A stretch of 64,000 nucleotides of DNA from an uncultured Marinicella sp. (GCA_947502925.1 CANNBS010000001.1:620001-684000), one strand, 5' to 3'. Shown: positions 54,909 to 62,994, counted from the first letter of the stretch. Notes: generated by a model not told the origin, from the letters alone. Numbers and translations are program-made.

Positions 54909-55266
54909 AATCTTATCCGGTGTTCTGTACAAAACAAGACCGCGTATTCTAAAGAACAAAGCCCCCAAAGTAAAGCCACAAAGTGCTTTTCATGGGTGTG
55001 AAAGATAAAATAATCAGGCTGAGACCTCTGCATAAGTCGTGAATTAAGTAAAAATGTCTGAAATCCTGAATTTCTGCGTCAGAAAACTTAGCAATAGCTA
55101 TTGCTATTACTTGCGTTTCCTTCCTTGAACTTCAGAATTTCAATCATTTTTTCAATAACCCAGACTTATGCAGAGGTCTCAGGCTAAAACAGTAAAAATT
55201 ACGACTGATTCACATTTCTTTTTTAATTCCAGACGCTACAATGGCGACTTTTATCAGCCAAAACCC
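54909..55266. other. Intergenic region containing a MITE-like element
   Basis: This 358-bp divergent region separates rpmE2 and a lipoprotein gene. It contains the rpmE2 upstream near-palindrome, the 160-bp inverted-repeat element at 55021-55180, and a possible promoter for the lipoprotein (TACAAT at 55237-55242, weak TTTCTT 17 bp before). No further gene is visible. Confidence 0.6.
55021..55180. mobile_element. MITE-like 160-bp element with 18-bp terminal inverted repeats
   Basis: Perfect terminal inverted repeats GAGACCTCTGCATAAGTC occur at 55021-55038 and, inverted, at 55163-55180. They are flanked by the direct repeat AGGCT (55016-55020 and 55181-55185), a plausible 5-bp target duplication. 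The inside has no coding capacity and is itself largely self-complementary, with AGCAATAGCTATTGCT as a 16-bp palindrome near the centre. The termini resemble those I recall for IS5-family elements (GAGACC...GCA-type ends). A transposase in trans would be needed. Confidence 0.75.
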
Positions 55267-55932
55267 ATGCGTCAACTTGCCCTGCTCCTTATTATTCTGG
55301 TTCTGACTGCTTGCGCCGGAGCACCCATCAAGCCCGATTATAACCCTTTGGTCAATGCCCTGATTAGCCAGGATCGCAGCGCCATTATTGCTGCCCGTGG
55401 TGCGCAGCCAATGTCTGTTAAAAACGACAATATCATTAATTTGTATTTATTAATGATTGATAACAATCCTTCAGCTGTGGTCGCTAACTCAAAATTATTA
55501 ATCGAAAATTACCATCAATACAGTTTTTATCAACAACAAATCCTCAAACCGATTTTGTTGTGGGCCTATTTACACCCCATTTATCGCCGTGAAACGGCCC
55601 GGGATATTCGTATCCTGCAACGTGAGGAACTGCTGGTTGCGCCGAGTGACATAGATTTTGCCCAATGTATTGATGAACAGCCCATGTGCGCTAATTTAAT
55701 GCGCGGTCGCCTAAAAGCCATTTCATCACCACAAGAAATTAATCAGCGCCTAATTTTAATGGCCGAGAACGATCCCTGTATCAATCTCACTGATAAAAAT
55801 CTGGCTGGTGATTTTGCTAATCAGTGCCTGGCTAACCGCAAAGGTGATTTGAAAATCAACCTGCTCAGTCCGCCAAAGTTTATCGCCGATCAATGGTTGG
55901 CTATATTTGAGGACAGAGAAGTGTTTGAATAA
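55267..55932 (+). CDS. Small predicted lipoprotein
   Basis: 221-residue lipoprotein of no recognised family. MRQLALLLIILVLTACAGAP gives a canonical signal peptide and lipobox (LTAC), so the mature protein begins at Cys17. The rest is mostly helical (NALISQDRSAIIAARG, LYLLMIDNNPSAVVANSKLLIENYHQYSFY). The second half carries two Cys pairs (AQCIDEQPMCANLM, NDPCINL ... ANQCLA) that may form disulfides. The reading frame stays open upstream into the MITE, but ATG 55267 gives the lipobox and is the likely start. Insertion of the element 80 bp upstream may affect its expression. Confidence 0.65.
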   Translation: MRQLALLLIILVLTACAGAPIKPDYNPLVNALISQDRSAIIAARGAQPMSVKNDNIINLYLLMIDNNPSAVVANSKLLIENYHQYSFYQQQILKPILLWAYLHPIYRRETARDIRILQREELLVAPSDIDFAQCIDEQPMCANLMRGRLKAISSPQEINQRLILMAENDPCINLTDKNLAGDFANQCLANRKGDLKINLLSPPKFIADQWLAIFEDREVFE

Positions 55933-55955
55933 AGCCATTCGTTCAAAACACGACA

Positions 55956-57302
55956 CTAAGGCGCTTCAAAAGAATCGGAAAAAATTAAATCACCTGAAGT
56001 AAAATCAACACCCACCATGTTTATTAAAGTGGCCAGATTGGCCCGGACAATATCGGCGCCCATGGTCGGATCTACATTTTCAGCACGGTCATTTACTGTG
56101 TGGTAAGCGAAATAGTTCCAGACATCGGGTTCATTGGATGTCACCGCAGGAATGCCGGCTTCGGTAAAGCTAACAAAATCGGTACAGCACATGTTCATGC
56201 TCACTTGCCAATCAATCGATGTATATAAATTGCCGTTACTGGCCACCGTGTTGGCTAAATTTTGATATGATTGGTTATTGGTGCCGGCAACCGCTGTATT
56301 GTTACCCGGCGAGCGATAACCAATCATGTCCATATTGAGCATGGCTTTGACCTTAATGATATCACCGGTATTGGTGAAGTGAGTCACCACATCCTGTGAA
56401 CCCAATAAGCCATTTTCCTCTTCGATAAAACACATGTAAACGATCGAGGCTTCGGTCTCGTACTGGGACAAAACATGCGCCATTTCGAGCACCCCGGAAC
56501 AGCCCGAGGCATTGTCTTCTGCGCCCGGTGAGGGTAAATTATCGTTCCTTTGTTGATTTCTCGAGTCCAGATGCGCACCCACCACATACCAGTCATCAGG
56601 ACGGCTGGTTCCGGACTGAAAGCCAAGCACATTGAATCCCCGATAATCAGGGTGTAAAGACAGCCGTGAAGTGCTCAGACCCAAGTCATTAAAATGATTT
56701 TCCAGCCACTCACCAGCTACAATCAAATCCGCTTCCAGCATTCGATCTAAACCGGCTAAATAGTCCACCTGATTAAACCACCGATTCTGATCAACCTGGT
56801 TTAACACAGTTTGAATGTCATTGTTTTTCTGTAAACTTTGAGTAAAAGTGCGGTTAGTGATTTGGTAGCTGAGAACGGTGTTTTTTTGAAAAGGCACGAT
56901 TGAATCATGTGCGAAGAGTTGATTTTTATCCCTCACGGTGCTGGTGTCAATTAACCGAACCGAATCTCCGGCATAAACCGTTTTAAGATTAGTGTGCAAA
57001 AGCTGGTCGTTTACAGAATGATCACAATGACCCATCACATGAATGGCTAAGCTGTCGGTATTGATATTTGCAAGACTTGAATGGATAGACACCTCTTTAG
57101 GTAGTCGGCTGAGTTCAGATTGATCGATATCAACGACCAGTCGGTCACCCATTTCGAGCCACCAGGACACGGCCTTCATTTGTTTGATTTTATTGAGTGA
57201 ATCAGGACCAATACCATCAATATTAAATACGGTTAAAGAGTCTGTTTGTGCTGATAGTGTTTGCAGAAAAAACAGCATCATAACGCTTAAAGGTAATTTC
57301 AT
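55956..57302 (-). CDS. Exported M28-family aminopeptidase
   Basis: 448-residue secreted zinc peptidase. A signal peptide (about 1-18, ending TLSAQ) is followed by an N-terminal domain (about 20-190) without known match, then the M28 catalytic domain. Its metal ligands are visible in order: His in VVGAHLDSRN, Asp in GAEDNASGCSG, the Glu pair in IEEENGLLGSQD, Asp in LNMDMIGYR and His in FAYHTVNDRAENVD. The C-terminus ends GDLIFSDSFEAP, a short tail of the 'IFxDxFE' kind that I recall from exported proteins of related lineages and which may be a sorting signal (inference). It faces the lipoprotein gene convergently, 23 bp apart. Confidence 0.88.
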   Translation of the reverse strand: MKLPLSVMMLFFLQTLSAQTDSLTVFNIDGIGPDSLNKIKQMKAVSWWLEMGDRLVVDIDQSELSRLPKEVSIHSSLANINTDSLAIHVMGHCDHSVNDQLLHTNLKTVYAGDSVRLIDTSTVRDKNQLFAHDSIVPFQKNTVLSYQITNRTFTQSLQKNNDIQTVLNQVDQNRWFNQVDYLAGLDRMLEADLIVAGEWLENHFNDLGLSTSRLSLHPDYRGFNVLGFQSGTSRPDDWYVVGAHLDSRNQQRNDNLPSPGAEDNASGCSGVLEMAHVLSQYETEASIVYMCFIEEENGLLGSQDVVTHFTNTGDIIKVKAMLNMDMIGYRSPGNNTAVAGTNNQSYQNLANTVASNGNLYTSIDWQVSMNMCCTDFVSFTEAGIPAVTSNEPDVWNYFAYHTVNDRAENVDPTMGADIVRANLATLINMVGVDFTSGDLIFSDSFEAP

Positions 57303-57453
57303 ATCATGGCTGTGAAGTGATTATGATTTCATGCTACCACAATTCGTCTTCATGACATGGGACCTAGTGTGAGAATTTAGATTTTTAGTTCTACCAAATA
57401 AGGACATCCGTCGGGATTTGTGTGATTTACACTATTTTACTGAACTTGATGGC

Positions 57454-58149
57454 TTAACGCTTATTTGGGCAGTTATGACAAGTGGCTTTATATTCTTGTT
57501 TGAATTTATTTTTAAAAGGAATGGTCAGTGTTTCATTCAATGTGGTGTTAACGACTTTATAATTTTTGAGTTCCGTGTTGGATAACCAGTGAATTGAATT
57601 ATGTGCGGCTGATCCGATTGAAAACCAATAAAAAGTATCGCTGCCAAGCATCTCAATTGTGTAATCCCGGTGTAAATCATGTGCTATATCGTCTCGATCA
57701 AATTCGGTGGCCGGTCGACAAACCGTTTCGTGCTTGTTGTTATCTGAACACTCTGCCCAGGCATGGACGCCGATATAGCTACCGGTACCAACCGAGCGCT
57801 TGACACCCGACAGAAATAAACTAACGCCACCTGAAGCCGCGACTCCGTTAGTGATTAAATGCGTATCTAAACCTTTGGCGCGAATGTAGCGACCTAAGCG
57901 CAATGTTTCACGATCATTTACTGAGCCGCCATTGGCAGTCATAACCACCCGCTTTATGTGTGGATTATTTTTTAGAATGTGGATAACCTGATTCGCCGTA
58001 TAATCATCAAATGTACCCAGCAAAAACAAATTGCTGCCGACCACAGCGGTTGACGTTAAACCGATATCATCCGAATCAGCTTTAAGGCATGACGCAGCAA
58101 AAAGAGGCAATAGTACGACTAAATTAAGTGTCTTAATACGATTAAACAT
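57454..58149 (-). CDS. Exported ClpP/crotonase-like serine protease homologue
   Basis: 231 residues with an N-terminal signal ending AASC, a possible lipobox with Cys21 as anchor. The body has a ClpP-like fold pattern: VVMTANGGSVNDRETLRLGRYIRAKGLDTHLITNGVAASGG places the catalytic Ser at residue 106 (ASGG). SYIGVHAWAE places the His at 129, and an Asp near 153-160 (FDRDDIAHD) could complete the triad. This resembles the periplasmic COG3904-type predicted proteins. The C-terminus has a CHNC pair. It lies between a repeat protein and an M28 peptidase on the same strand. Substrate unknown. Confidence 0.7.
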   Translation of the reverse strand: MFNRIKTLNLVVLLPLFAASCLKADSDDIGLTSTAVVGSNLFLLGTFDDYTANQVIHILKNNPHIKRVVMTANGGSVNDRETLRLGRYIRAKGLDTHLITNGVAASGGVSLFLSGVKRSVGTGSYIGVHAWAECSDNNKHETVCRPATEFDRDDIAHDLHRDYTIEMLGSDTFYWFSIGSAAHNSIHWLSNTELKNYKVVNTTLNETLTIPFKNKFKQEYKATCHNCPNKR

Positions 58150-58264
58150 TTAATGACTTGCTCAAAAGTTGGAATAAAAAAATACTTCGTAACTAAATTA
58201 ATGGCTTAAAGTTATAAAAGTTTTATGACCACAAATATTATATTGATTTATTAATTAATAGGCA

Positions 58265-61200
58265 TCATTGAAACCCACAATCCATCTCAAACGGCGAACT
58301 GTTCCTGATTAGTTCTACGGTTCTTTGTTCAAAATCGCTATGCTCAGTATTCGGCGTGAATTTAACTTCTATTTTGTCTCTTGGTAATTTTTTAATGCTG
58401 ACTTCACCCCAGTAAGTTAATTGAACCTGGTTGGGATTAAAATCAGGCGTGAAGCCGGTGCCGCGGGTGTAATAAGCCAGTGATTCGACGGTGTCCTGGT
58501 TAAAGTCGCCTTGACCGGTGAACCAGAATTGTTCATCACCCCGGTAAGTGTACCAGTTAAAAGACAGGTGATTACTTGGATTGCCGAGCGCGGTAATTTG
58601 AATGCCTTCGCCATTACGCTCAGGGTCATAGTAGGATCCGGTGACACAGGCATCAAAATTCAAATCTGCGTTAACATAGGCATCTTCTTCAGGAATGGTG
58701 GGAATGGTAAGGCGTTCAACGGCTAATTGGCCGGTTTCAAAACCTTCCAGTAAAGGCTGCCAACTCATTGAGGCATGGTTCAGGTCATCAAATTTAATCC
58801 GCAGTTCACCCCACATTTGGGCGTTCATACTACCCGGAAAATCCTGACCGTCGGTCATGATTAAATCAACAAAAGCACGGTCACCCAATAACGGCCCTGA
58901 GCCGGTTAGCCATATGGGTTCTCCATCTACATGGGCAAACCAGGTGACATATAAAATCGCGGCATTGTCCTGATCGAGAACTTCAAACTGGAGTCCATGA
59001 CCGGATTCTTCGGGGTTAAACCACATGCCAGTATAGTGCGGCAGCACATCTTTTTTGTGGGTGAGCTGGATATCGAGTGGTTCGGATGATAGTGAAATGG
59101 CTTGTGCATCGGCCCATTCACAGTCTTCAAATAAGCAATCTTTGTCATTGTTACCAACGGCTTTGTCGAGATATAAATAACCGCCATCCACCAGGATTTT
59201 ATAATCGCCGGGTAATAAGGCTGATGTGGTGAAGCCTCCGAGTTTGTCGGTGAGGTGATTGCCGACTTGGGTGCCGTCGGTCTGGTAAACTTTAATGCGT
59301 TTTTTGTATAAAGGCGCGCCCGAATTTTTATCGGTGACTGTGCCGGATAATTGTTCACCGGCCATCAGGCTAAAATCAAAATTATCAATGTCATCATTTG
59401 TCATGGTAATGGGTGTTACTTGACTGAAGTCACATTGGTTATTGGGGCATGACGTATTCGGATAAAGTTGATTTATATAACCGCCTGTATGGGGTTTGTA
59501 GTTGTTATATTTTTCATTGAGATGTTTGCTGCCATTATCAGTGCGTAAATAGTATTTCCCGGGCAATAACCCCCAATGGCTGTAATAACCATCAGCTGAC
59601 GTCAATGAACTGCTGACCAAATGCTGGTCACTGTCGAGTAATTCAACTCTGATGCCACCTAAGCCCTGCCCTGTGTGGCTGTCAGTAACCTGACCTTTTA
59701 TGCCCTGGCCTCTTTTAAGCGCTATATCGCCGACATCGGTTGTTTGGTCTTTTTTAACTTCAATTAATGTGGCTTGAGAAAAATCGCAATAAAGTCCTGC
59801 ACAGTCCACATTGGGGTATAGCGAACTGGCATAGTAGCGATTGGTGAATCCGAAATTGCCGTGACCGGTTTTTATATAATAGTTGCCGGCCGGTAAATTA
59901 AATTGGAATGGGCCGGAAGCGTAGTTAGTGGTAATGAGTTCCTTATCTTCATTATAAATAGACAGCCAATTGGCTCTATAAAATGAGGCGTATGGTGCAT
60001 CTGTAGTGCTATCTGTAATTGGATATCCATCGCTTGTAAAGGGGTCTAAAATATGTCCTATAATTCGACCACCAGTGGGTTTGGTGTTCTGAGGTCTTAG
60101 CAGGGTCGTTTGATTTTTACGCACCAATATGGGCGTCAGGTTTTCAAAGTCACAATGGGGGCGATCACAATAATCACCACCATAAACAGTTGAGTAAGCA
60201 TAATGATTTGGGTTAGTGCTTGGATCGCTAAAAGGATTTGCGTCGTTACGAATGGTCATCATGTAATAGCCATCGGCTAAATTTCTTACGATAAGTTCCG
60301 AAGGATATTCTGAGTGAAGGTCGCTGTTGTCTCTTATTTCCTCGTTAAATGGGTTACCATCATAATTAAAATCAACAAGTTGAATAAATGGCTGTTCAAA
60401 ATCTTTGATTAAGCCTTTTATGCCCCCGTGAATCTTTTTCATTGTTATTTCGGTTGTTTTTGGTTTATTTTTACTAAGTGAAATGGATTGTCCTGCACCT
60501 AAATTAACCTTGAATTCACAGTATCTACAGGGTTCTGACTCACCGTAAATAGCCCCCTGATATCTTCCTTGTCCAATGTATATACGGTAATCTCCTTCAG
60601 GTAATAAAAACACGGCTTTAGTGGAGTAAGTTGTAGTACCAAAAGGATCAGAGTTGACATTGGTTACTGTTAACCGATTGTTTCTTTTGATACCCAGCGC
60701 ATCCAAACTGTATATAAATGGGTAACCCGAGACATCTGCGGAATCTGGGGCTAATAAATGAAGGTCTAAAACAGCTGCCTTGGTGAGTAGAAAGTCAGCT
60801 TCAAATTGTGGGTTTGCCGTGGTTAATGAAATGGCTTGTTCTTTGATTGGCTCACAGTAATTACAAGCATCACCACCGGTTGGTGACCATATCGTTGGTA
60901 AAAAAGCAGTTTCATAATTCGAATTTTCAAAATTTTGATAACTCCAGCTAACGACAACCGCATAGTCGCCGAACGCTAACCCGCTAAACTCATAGTATTG
61001 ACCTTCGCCACTGTCCACCGAAGCCACTGCATCCCAGCTACTAAATCGAGGGTGTTTTTTATATAAAACAGCGTAGAATTTGATGTCTTCGCTCAATTGA
61101 TTGCCGCTGTCACGGTCAAAGAGCCGGCCTTGGATAAGCCCGACACCTTGATTATTTTGTTTTAGCTGTGCAAGTGATTTTTGATCAGTTAATGATTCGC

Positions 61201-61303
61201 CAAAATAGTTGTAGTTAACTTTATAATCAGTTTTGGCATGGGTAGTGCTTAATAAGAATAAGCAAAAAAAGAATAAAGTAAAAAGGTGAGTGGCTTGTTT
61301 CAT
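58265..61303 (-). CDS. Large exported protein with six paired-Cys Ig-like repeats and two WYTYD modules
   Basis: 1012 residues. A signal peptide (about 1-24) is followed by six units of about 120 residues. Each has a carboxypeptidase-regulatory-like beta-sandwich (e.g. IKGQVTDSHTGQGLGGIRVEL, LPGKYYLRTD) with a Cys pair: CNYCEP, CRYCEF, CDRPHCDF, CAGLYCDF, CPNNQCDF and CLFEDCEW, spaced 310-360 bp apart in the DNA (60860 down to 59127). The C-terminus carries two WYTYD modules (GMWFNPEESGHG, plus 58705-59036; GSYYDPERNGEG, plus 58270-58645). No catalytic motif is seen; an adhesin or matrix protein is inferred. It follows a small membrane-protein gene by 16 bp. Confidence 0.8.
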   Translation of the reverse strand: MKQATHLFTLFFFCLFLLSTTHAKTDYKVNYNYFGESLTDQKSLAQLKQNNQGVGLIQGRLFDRDSGNQLSEDIKFYAVLYKKHPRFSSWDAVASVDSGEGQYYEFSGLAFGDYAVVVSWSYQNFENSNYETAFLPTIWSPTGGDACNYCEPIKEQAISLTTANPQFEADFLLTKAAVLDLHLLAPDSADVSGYPFIYSLDALGIKRNNRLTVTNVNSDPFGTTTYSTKAVFLLPEGDYRIYIGQGRYQGAIYGESEPCRYCEFKVNLGAGQSISLSKNKPKTTEITMKKIHGGIKGLIKDFEQPFIQLVDFNYDGNPFNEEIRDNSDLHSEYPSELIVRNLADGYYMMTIRNDANPFSDPSTNPNHYAYSTVYGGDYCDRPHCDFENLTPILVRKNQTTLLRPQNTKPTGGRIIGHILDPFTSDGYPITDSTTDAPYASFYRANWLSIYNEDKELITTNYASGPFQFNLPAGNYYIKTGHGNFGFTNRYYASSLYPNVDCAGLYCDFSQATLIEVKKDQTTDVGDIALKRGQGIKGQVTDSHTGQGLGGIRVELLDSDQHLVSSSLTSADGYYSHWGLLPGKYYLRTDNGSKHLNEKYNNYKPHTGGYINQLYPNTSCPNNQCDFSQVTPITMTNDDIDNFDFSLMAGEQLSGTVTDKNSGAPLYKKRIKVYQTDGTQVGNHLTDKLGGFTTSALLPGDYKILVDGGYLYLDKAVGNNDKDCLFEDCEWADAQAISLSSEPLDIQLTHKKDVLPHYTGMWFNPEESGHGLQFEVLDQDNAAILYVTWFAHVDGEPIWLTGSGPLLGDRAFVDLIMTDGQDFPGSMNAQMWGELRIKFDDLNHASMSWQPLLEGFETGQLAVERLTIPTIPEEDAYVNADLNFDACVTGSYYDPERNGEGIQITALGNPSNHLSFNWYTYRGDEQFWFTGQGDFNQDTVESLAYYTRGTGFTPDFNPNQVQLTYWGEVSIKKLPRDKIEVKFTPNTEHSDFEQRTVELIRNSSPFEMDCGFQ

Positions 61304-61319
61304 AAGTGCCTTGTCTGTG

Positions 61320-61529
61320 TTAGTTACGCTTTAATTGACTAATGCGTTTGGTTTCTTCGAAATCTTTGGGATTGTTGGCCAGAATGCGTTGCGAGCGGGC
61401 GATGTCTTCGAGGGTTTGGTTTAATTGTTGCTGTTGTTTATGTATATTTTTAAGGGTTTTGATCAGGGCGTAAAAGCTGATGAAAATCAGGGCAAGCAGT
61501 GTTAATTGAATCAGTGGCAAGGTGTCCAT
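61320..61529 (-). CDS. Small membrane protein with coiled coil
   Basis: 69-residue product: one N-terminal membrane helix (about residues 5-24, PLIQLTLLALIFISFYALI) followed by a Gln/Lys-rich coiled coil (KTLKNIHKQQQQLNQTLEDIARSQRIL) and a basic end. No family recognised. It starts with ATG 61529 and ends 16 bp before the large repeat-protein gene, so the two are probably co-transcribed. Confidence 0.55.
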   Translation of the reverse strand: MDTLPLIQLTLLALIFISFYALIKTLKNIHKQQQQLNQTLEDIARSQRILANNPKDFEETKRISQLKRN

Positions 61530-61590
61530 GAGTTGATTATAAGTTAATGTTTGCCAAAGTTCATGGATTAATTGTATTCCGTTTCATGAT

Positions 61591-61620
61591 GAGATTCTCG
61601 TGTCAAGCCCGAGATACTGT
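61591..61620. repeat. REP-like hairpin copy 1 (degenerate)
   Basis: GAGATTCTCGTGTC followed by AAGCCCGAGATACTG forms an imperfect hairpin (TCTCG/CGAGA core). Thirteen of its first 14 bases match, in opposite orientation, the hairpin at 62995-63018 on the other side of the IS110 element. Confidence 0.55.
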
Positions 61621-61705
61621 CTTAAAAGTAAACCATTATTTCATGTTTTTAAATGGGTCTTTGCCCCAAACCCCACTGCTCGCCGCAGAGGCGTGGGCAA
61701 GTGTC

Positions 61706-62677
61706 TTATTGAGTGCTGTAATTAACATCAAACTCTTTACCGGATTTAAGAACACCATAACAGACGACCAGTAGTTTTCGCATAACAGCACAAATTGCTA
61801 CCTTTTTAGGCTTTCCTTTGGTCAACAATTTCTCATAGTGTTTCAACATCACGGGATTGTGTTTAATGGCCACTAATGCCGGCATATAAAGTGATCTTCG
61901 TAACCTTCTGTGCCCCATTTTCGATAAGGATGATTTATTTAAACTGGTACCTGATTCTATTTTTCTTGGATTTAAACCGGCAAAGCTCGTCACTTGCTTA
62001 GAGCTATTAAAAAGCGAAACATCACCCACATAGGCTAATATAGCCCATGAAGTTATTTCACCAACACCATGAATGCTGGTTAGTAATTTAGCCTGTTTAT
62101 CAAGGAGCTTATCTTGCTTCTGGCAAAGTCGAATTTGTCGCTCAACTTGTTCAATTTGTTTACTGATATTATTCAACATGGTCTTGAGCATTCGGCGTAT
62201 TGTTTTATCTGAACTGGCTTCTATTCGATTCTTTTCTTGAGTCTGCATCTTCTTAAGCTGGTCAAGCCGAGTGAACAAATACTGTAGATTTTCAAAGTAT
62301 TTGCTTTTAGGTTTGTAACGATTTAATTCGAATTTAGATTCATTCCACAAGTACCGACAATACCTTGCGATCATTTGTGAATCAATCAAATCGGTCTTGT
62401 TACGCTGCATCTCCAATTTACTAAAATTATGGGTTTTAATTGGGTTAACAACAGCTAGCTGATAGCCTGAATGATGAAGTTTTTTTGCCAATAAATCACC
62501 ATAAATACCAGTGGCTTCCATACAAAAAATAATTTCATGGTCAAAACCTTTGAGCCAGGAATAAAATGATTTAATGCCTTTGATGCTGTTATTAAATACA
62601 TTCGTTTTAATTGCACCGTCATTAACAATGGCTGCATCAAATTTAAGCTTTGAAATATCAATTCCGCAATAAAACAT
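61706..62677 (-). CDS. IS110-family transposase (DEDD recombinase)
   Basis: 323-residue RNA-guided-type recombinase. The N-terminal RuvC-like DEDD domain shows Asp7 in CGIDISKLKFD, Glu54 in FCMEATGIYGDLL, and Asp96 and Asp99 in NKTDLIDSQMIARY. A coiled coil spans about 135-195. The C-terminal Transposase_20 domain (SIHGVGEITSWAILAYVGD, FAGLNPRKIESGTS) carries the nucleophilic Ser region at 242-245 and the basic MGHRRLRRSLYMPA. The frame is intact and the start has an excellent SD (AGAGGTGAT, four bases before ATG), so it may be active. Non-coding regions on both sides are rich in hairpins, as needed for a bridge RNA. Confidence 0.95.
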   Translation of the reverse strand: MFYCGIDISKLKFDAAIVNDGAIKTNVFNNSIKGIKSFYSWLKGFDHEIIFCMEATGIYGDLLAKKLHHSGYQLAVVNPIKTHNFSKLEMQRNKTDLIDSQMIARYCRYLWNESKFELNRYKPKSKYFENLQYLFTRLDQLKKMQTQEKNRIEASSDKTIRRMLKTMLNNISKQIEQVERQIRLCQKQDKLLDKQAKLLTSIHGVGEITSWAILAYVGDVSLFNSSKQVTSFAGLNPRKIESGTSLNKSSLSKMGHRRLRRSLYMPALVAIKHNPVMLKHYEKLLTKGKPKKVAICAVMRKLLVVCYGVLKSGKEFDVNYSTQ

Positions 62678-62739
62678 ATAATCACCTCTGTTTTGTTATA
62701 ATTAACAGTGATTGGATTATTTAACTTCGATACATTCTT

Positions 62740-62900
62740 GAAGCTATGCGTGCTAAGGCTTGTCGGCGATGCACCAGATACTGTTCGTGCTTGAGGAAGT
62801 TAAAGTAAGGGGTAGGCATTAATCTCTGGCTCAATCTTTTATGATTGGAGAATGTTCCAATGTCACTACCCCTTTATCCAATCGCCATTGGATAGTCTAT
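62740..62900 (-). ncRNA. Candidate IS110 bridge RNA region
   Basis: IS110-family elements of the IS621 type transcribe a bridge RNA of roughly 180 nt from the non-coding part upstream of the transposase. Here that part contains three clear stem-loops: the 9-bp pair AAGGGGTAG/CTACCCCTT enclosing a 6-bp inner hairpin, the 8-bp hairpin TATCCAAT-CGCC-ATTGGATA, and a weaker pairing in 62740-62800. Exact RNA ends and the target- and donor-binding loops cannot be fixed from one copy. If the element belongs to the IS1111 branch, the RNA would lie downstream (61630-61705) instead. Confidence 0.35.
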
Positions 62901-62994
62901 CACTTCATAAATAACAGACGATTTCTAAGATACAAGAATGACTAAAATCTGTTTTTGATTTTAGTGTTTACTTTAACTTAATATCCAGCCTGTC

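Larger units (their letters stand above)
61622..62976 (-). mobile_element. IS110-family insertion element (ends approximate)
   Basis: The transposase gene (61706-62677) plus structured non-coding flanks. I placed the ends at a 9-bp inverted match, AAAGTAAAC (61625-61633) and GTTTACTTT (62966-62974), which gives about 1.35 kb, normal for the family. Classical IS110 members lack terminal repeats and target duplications, so these ends are a guess. The right-hand non-coding part (62678-62960) is upstream of the transposase. Confidence 0.5.
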
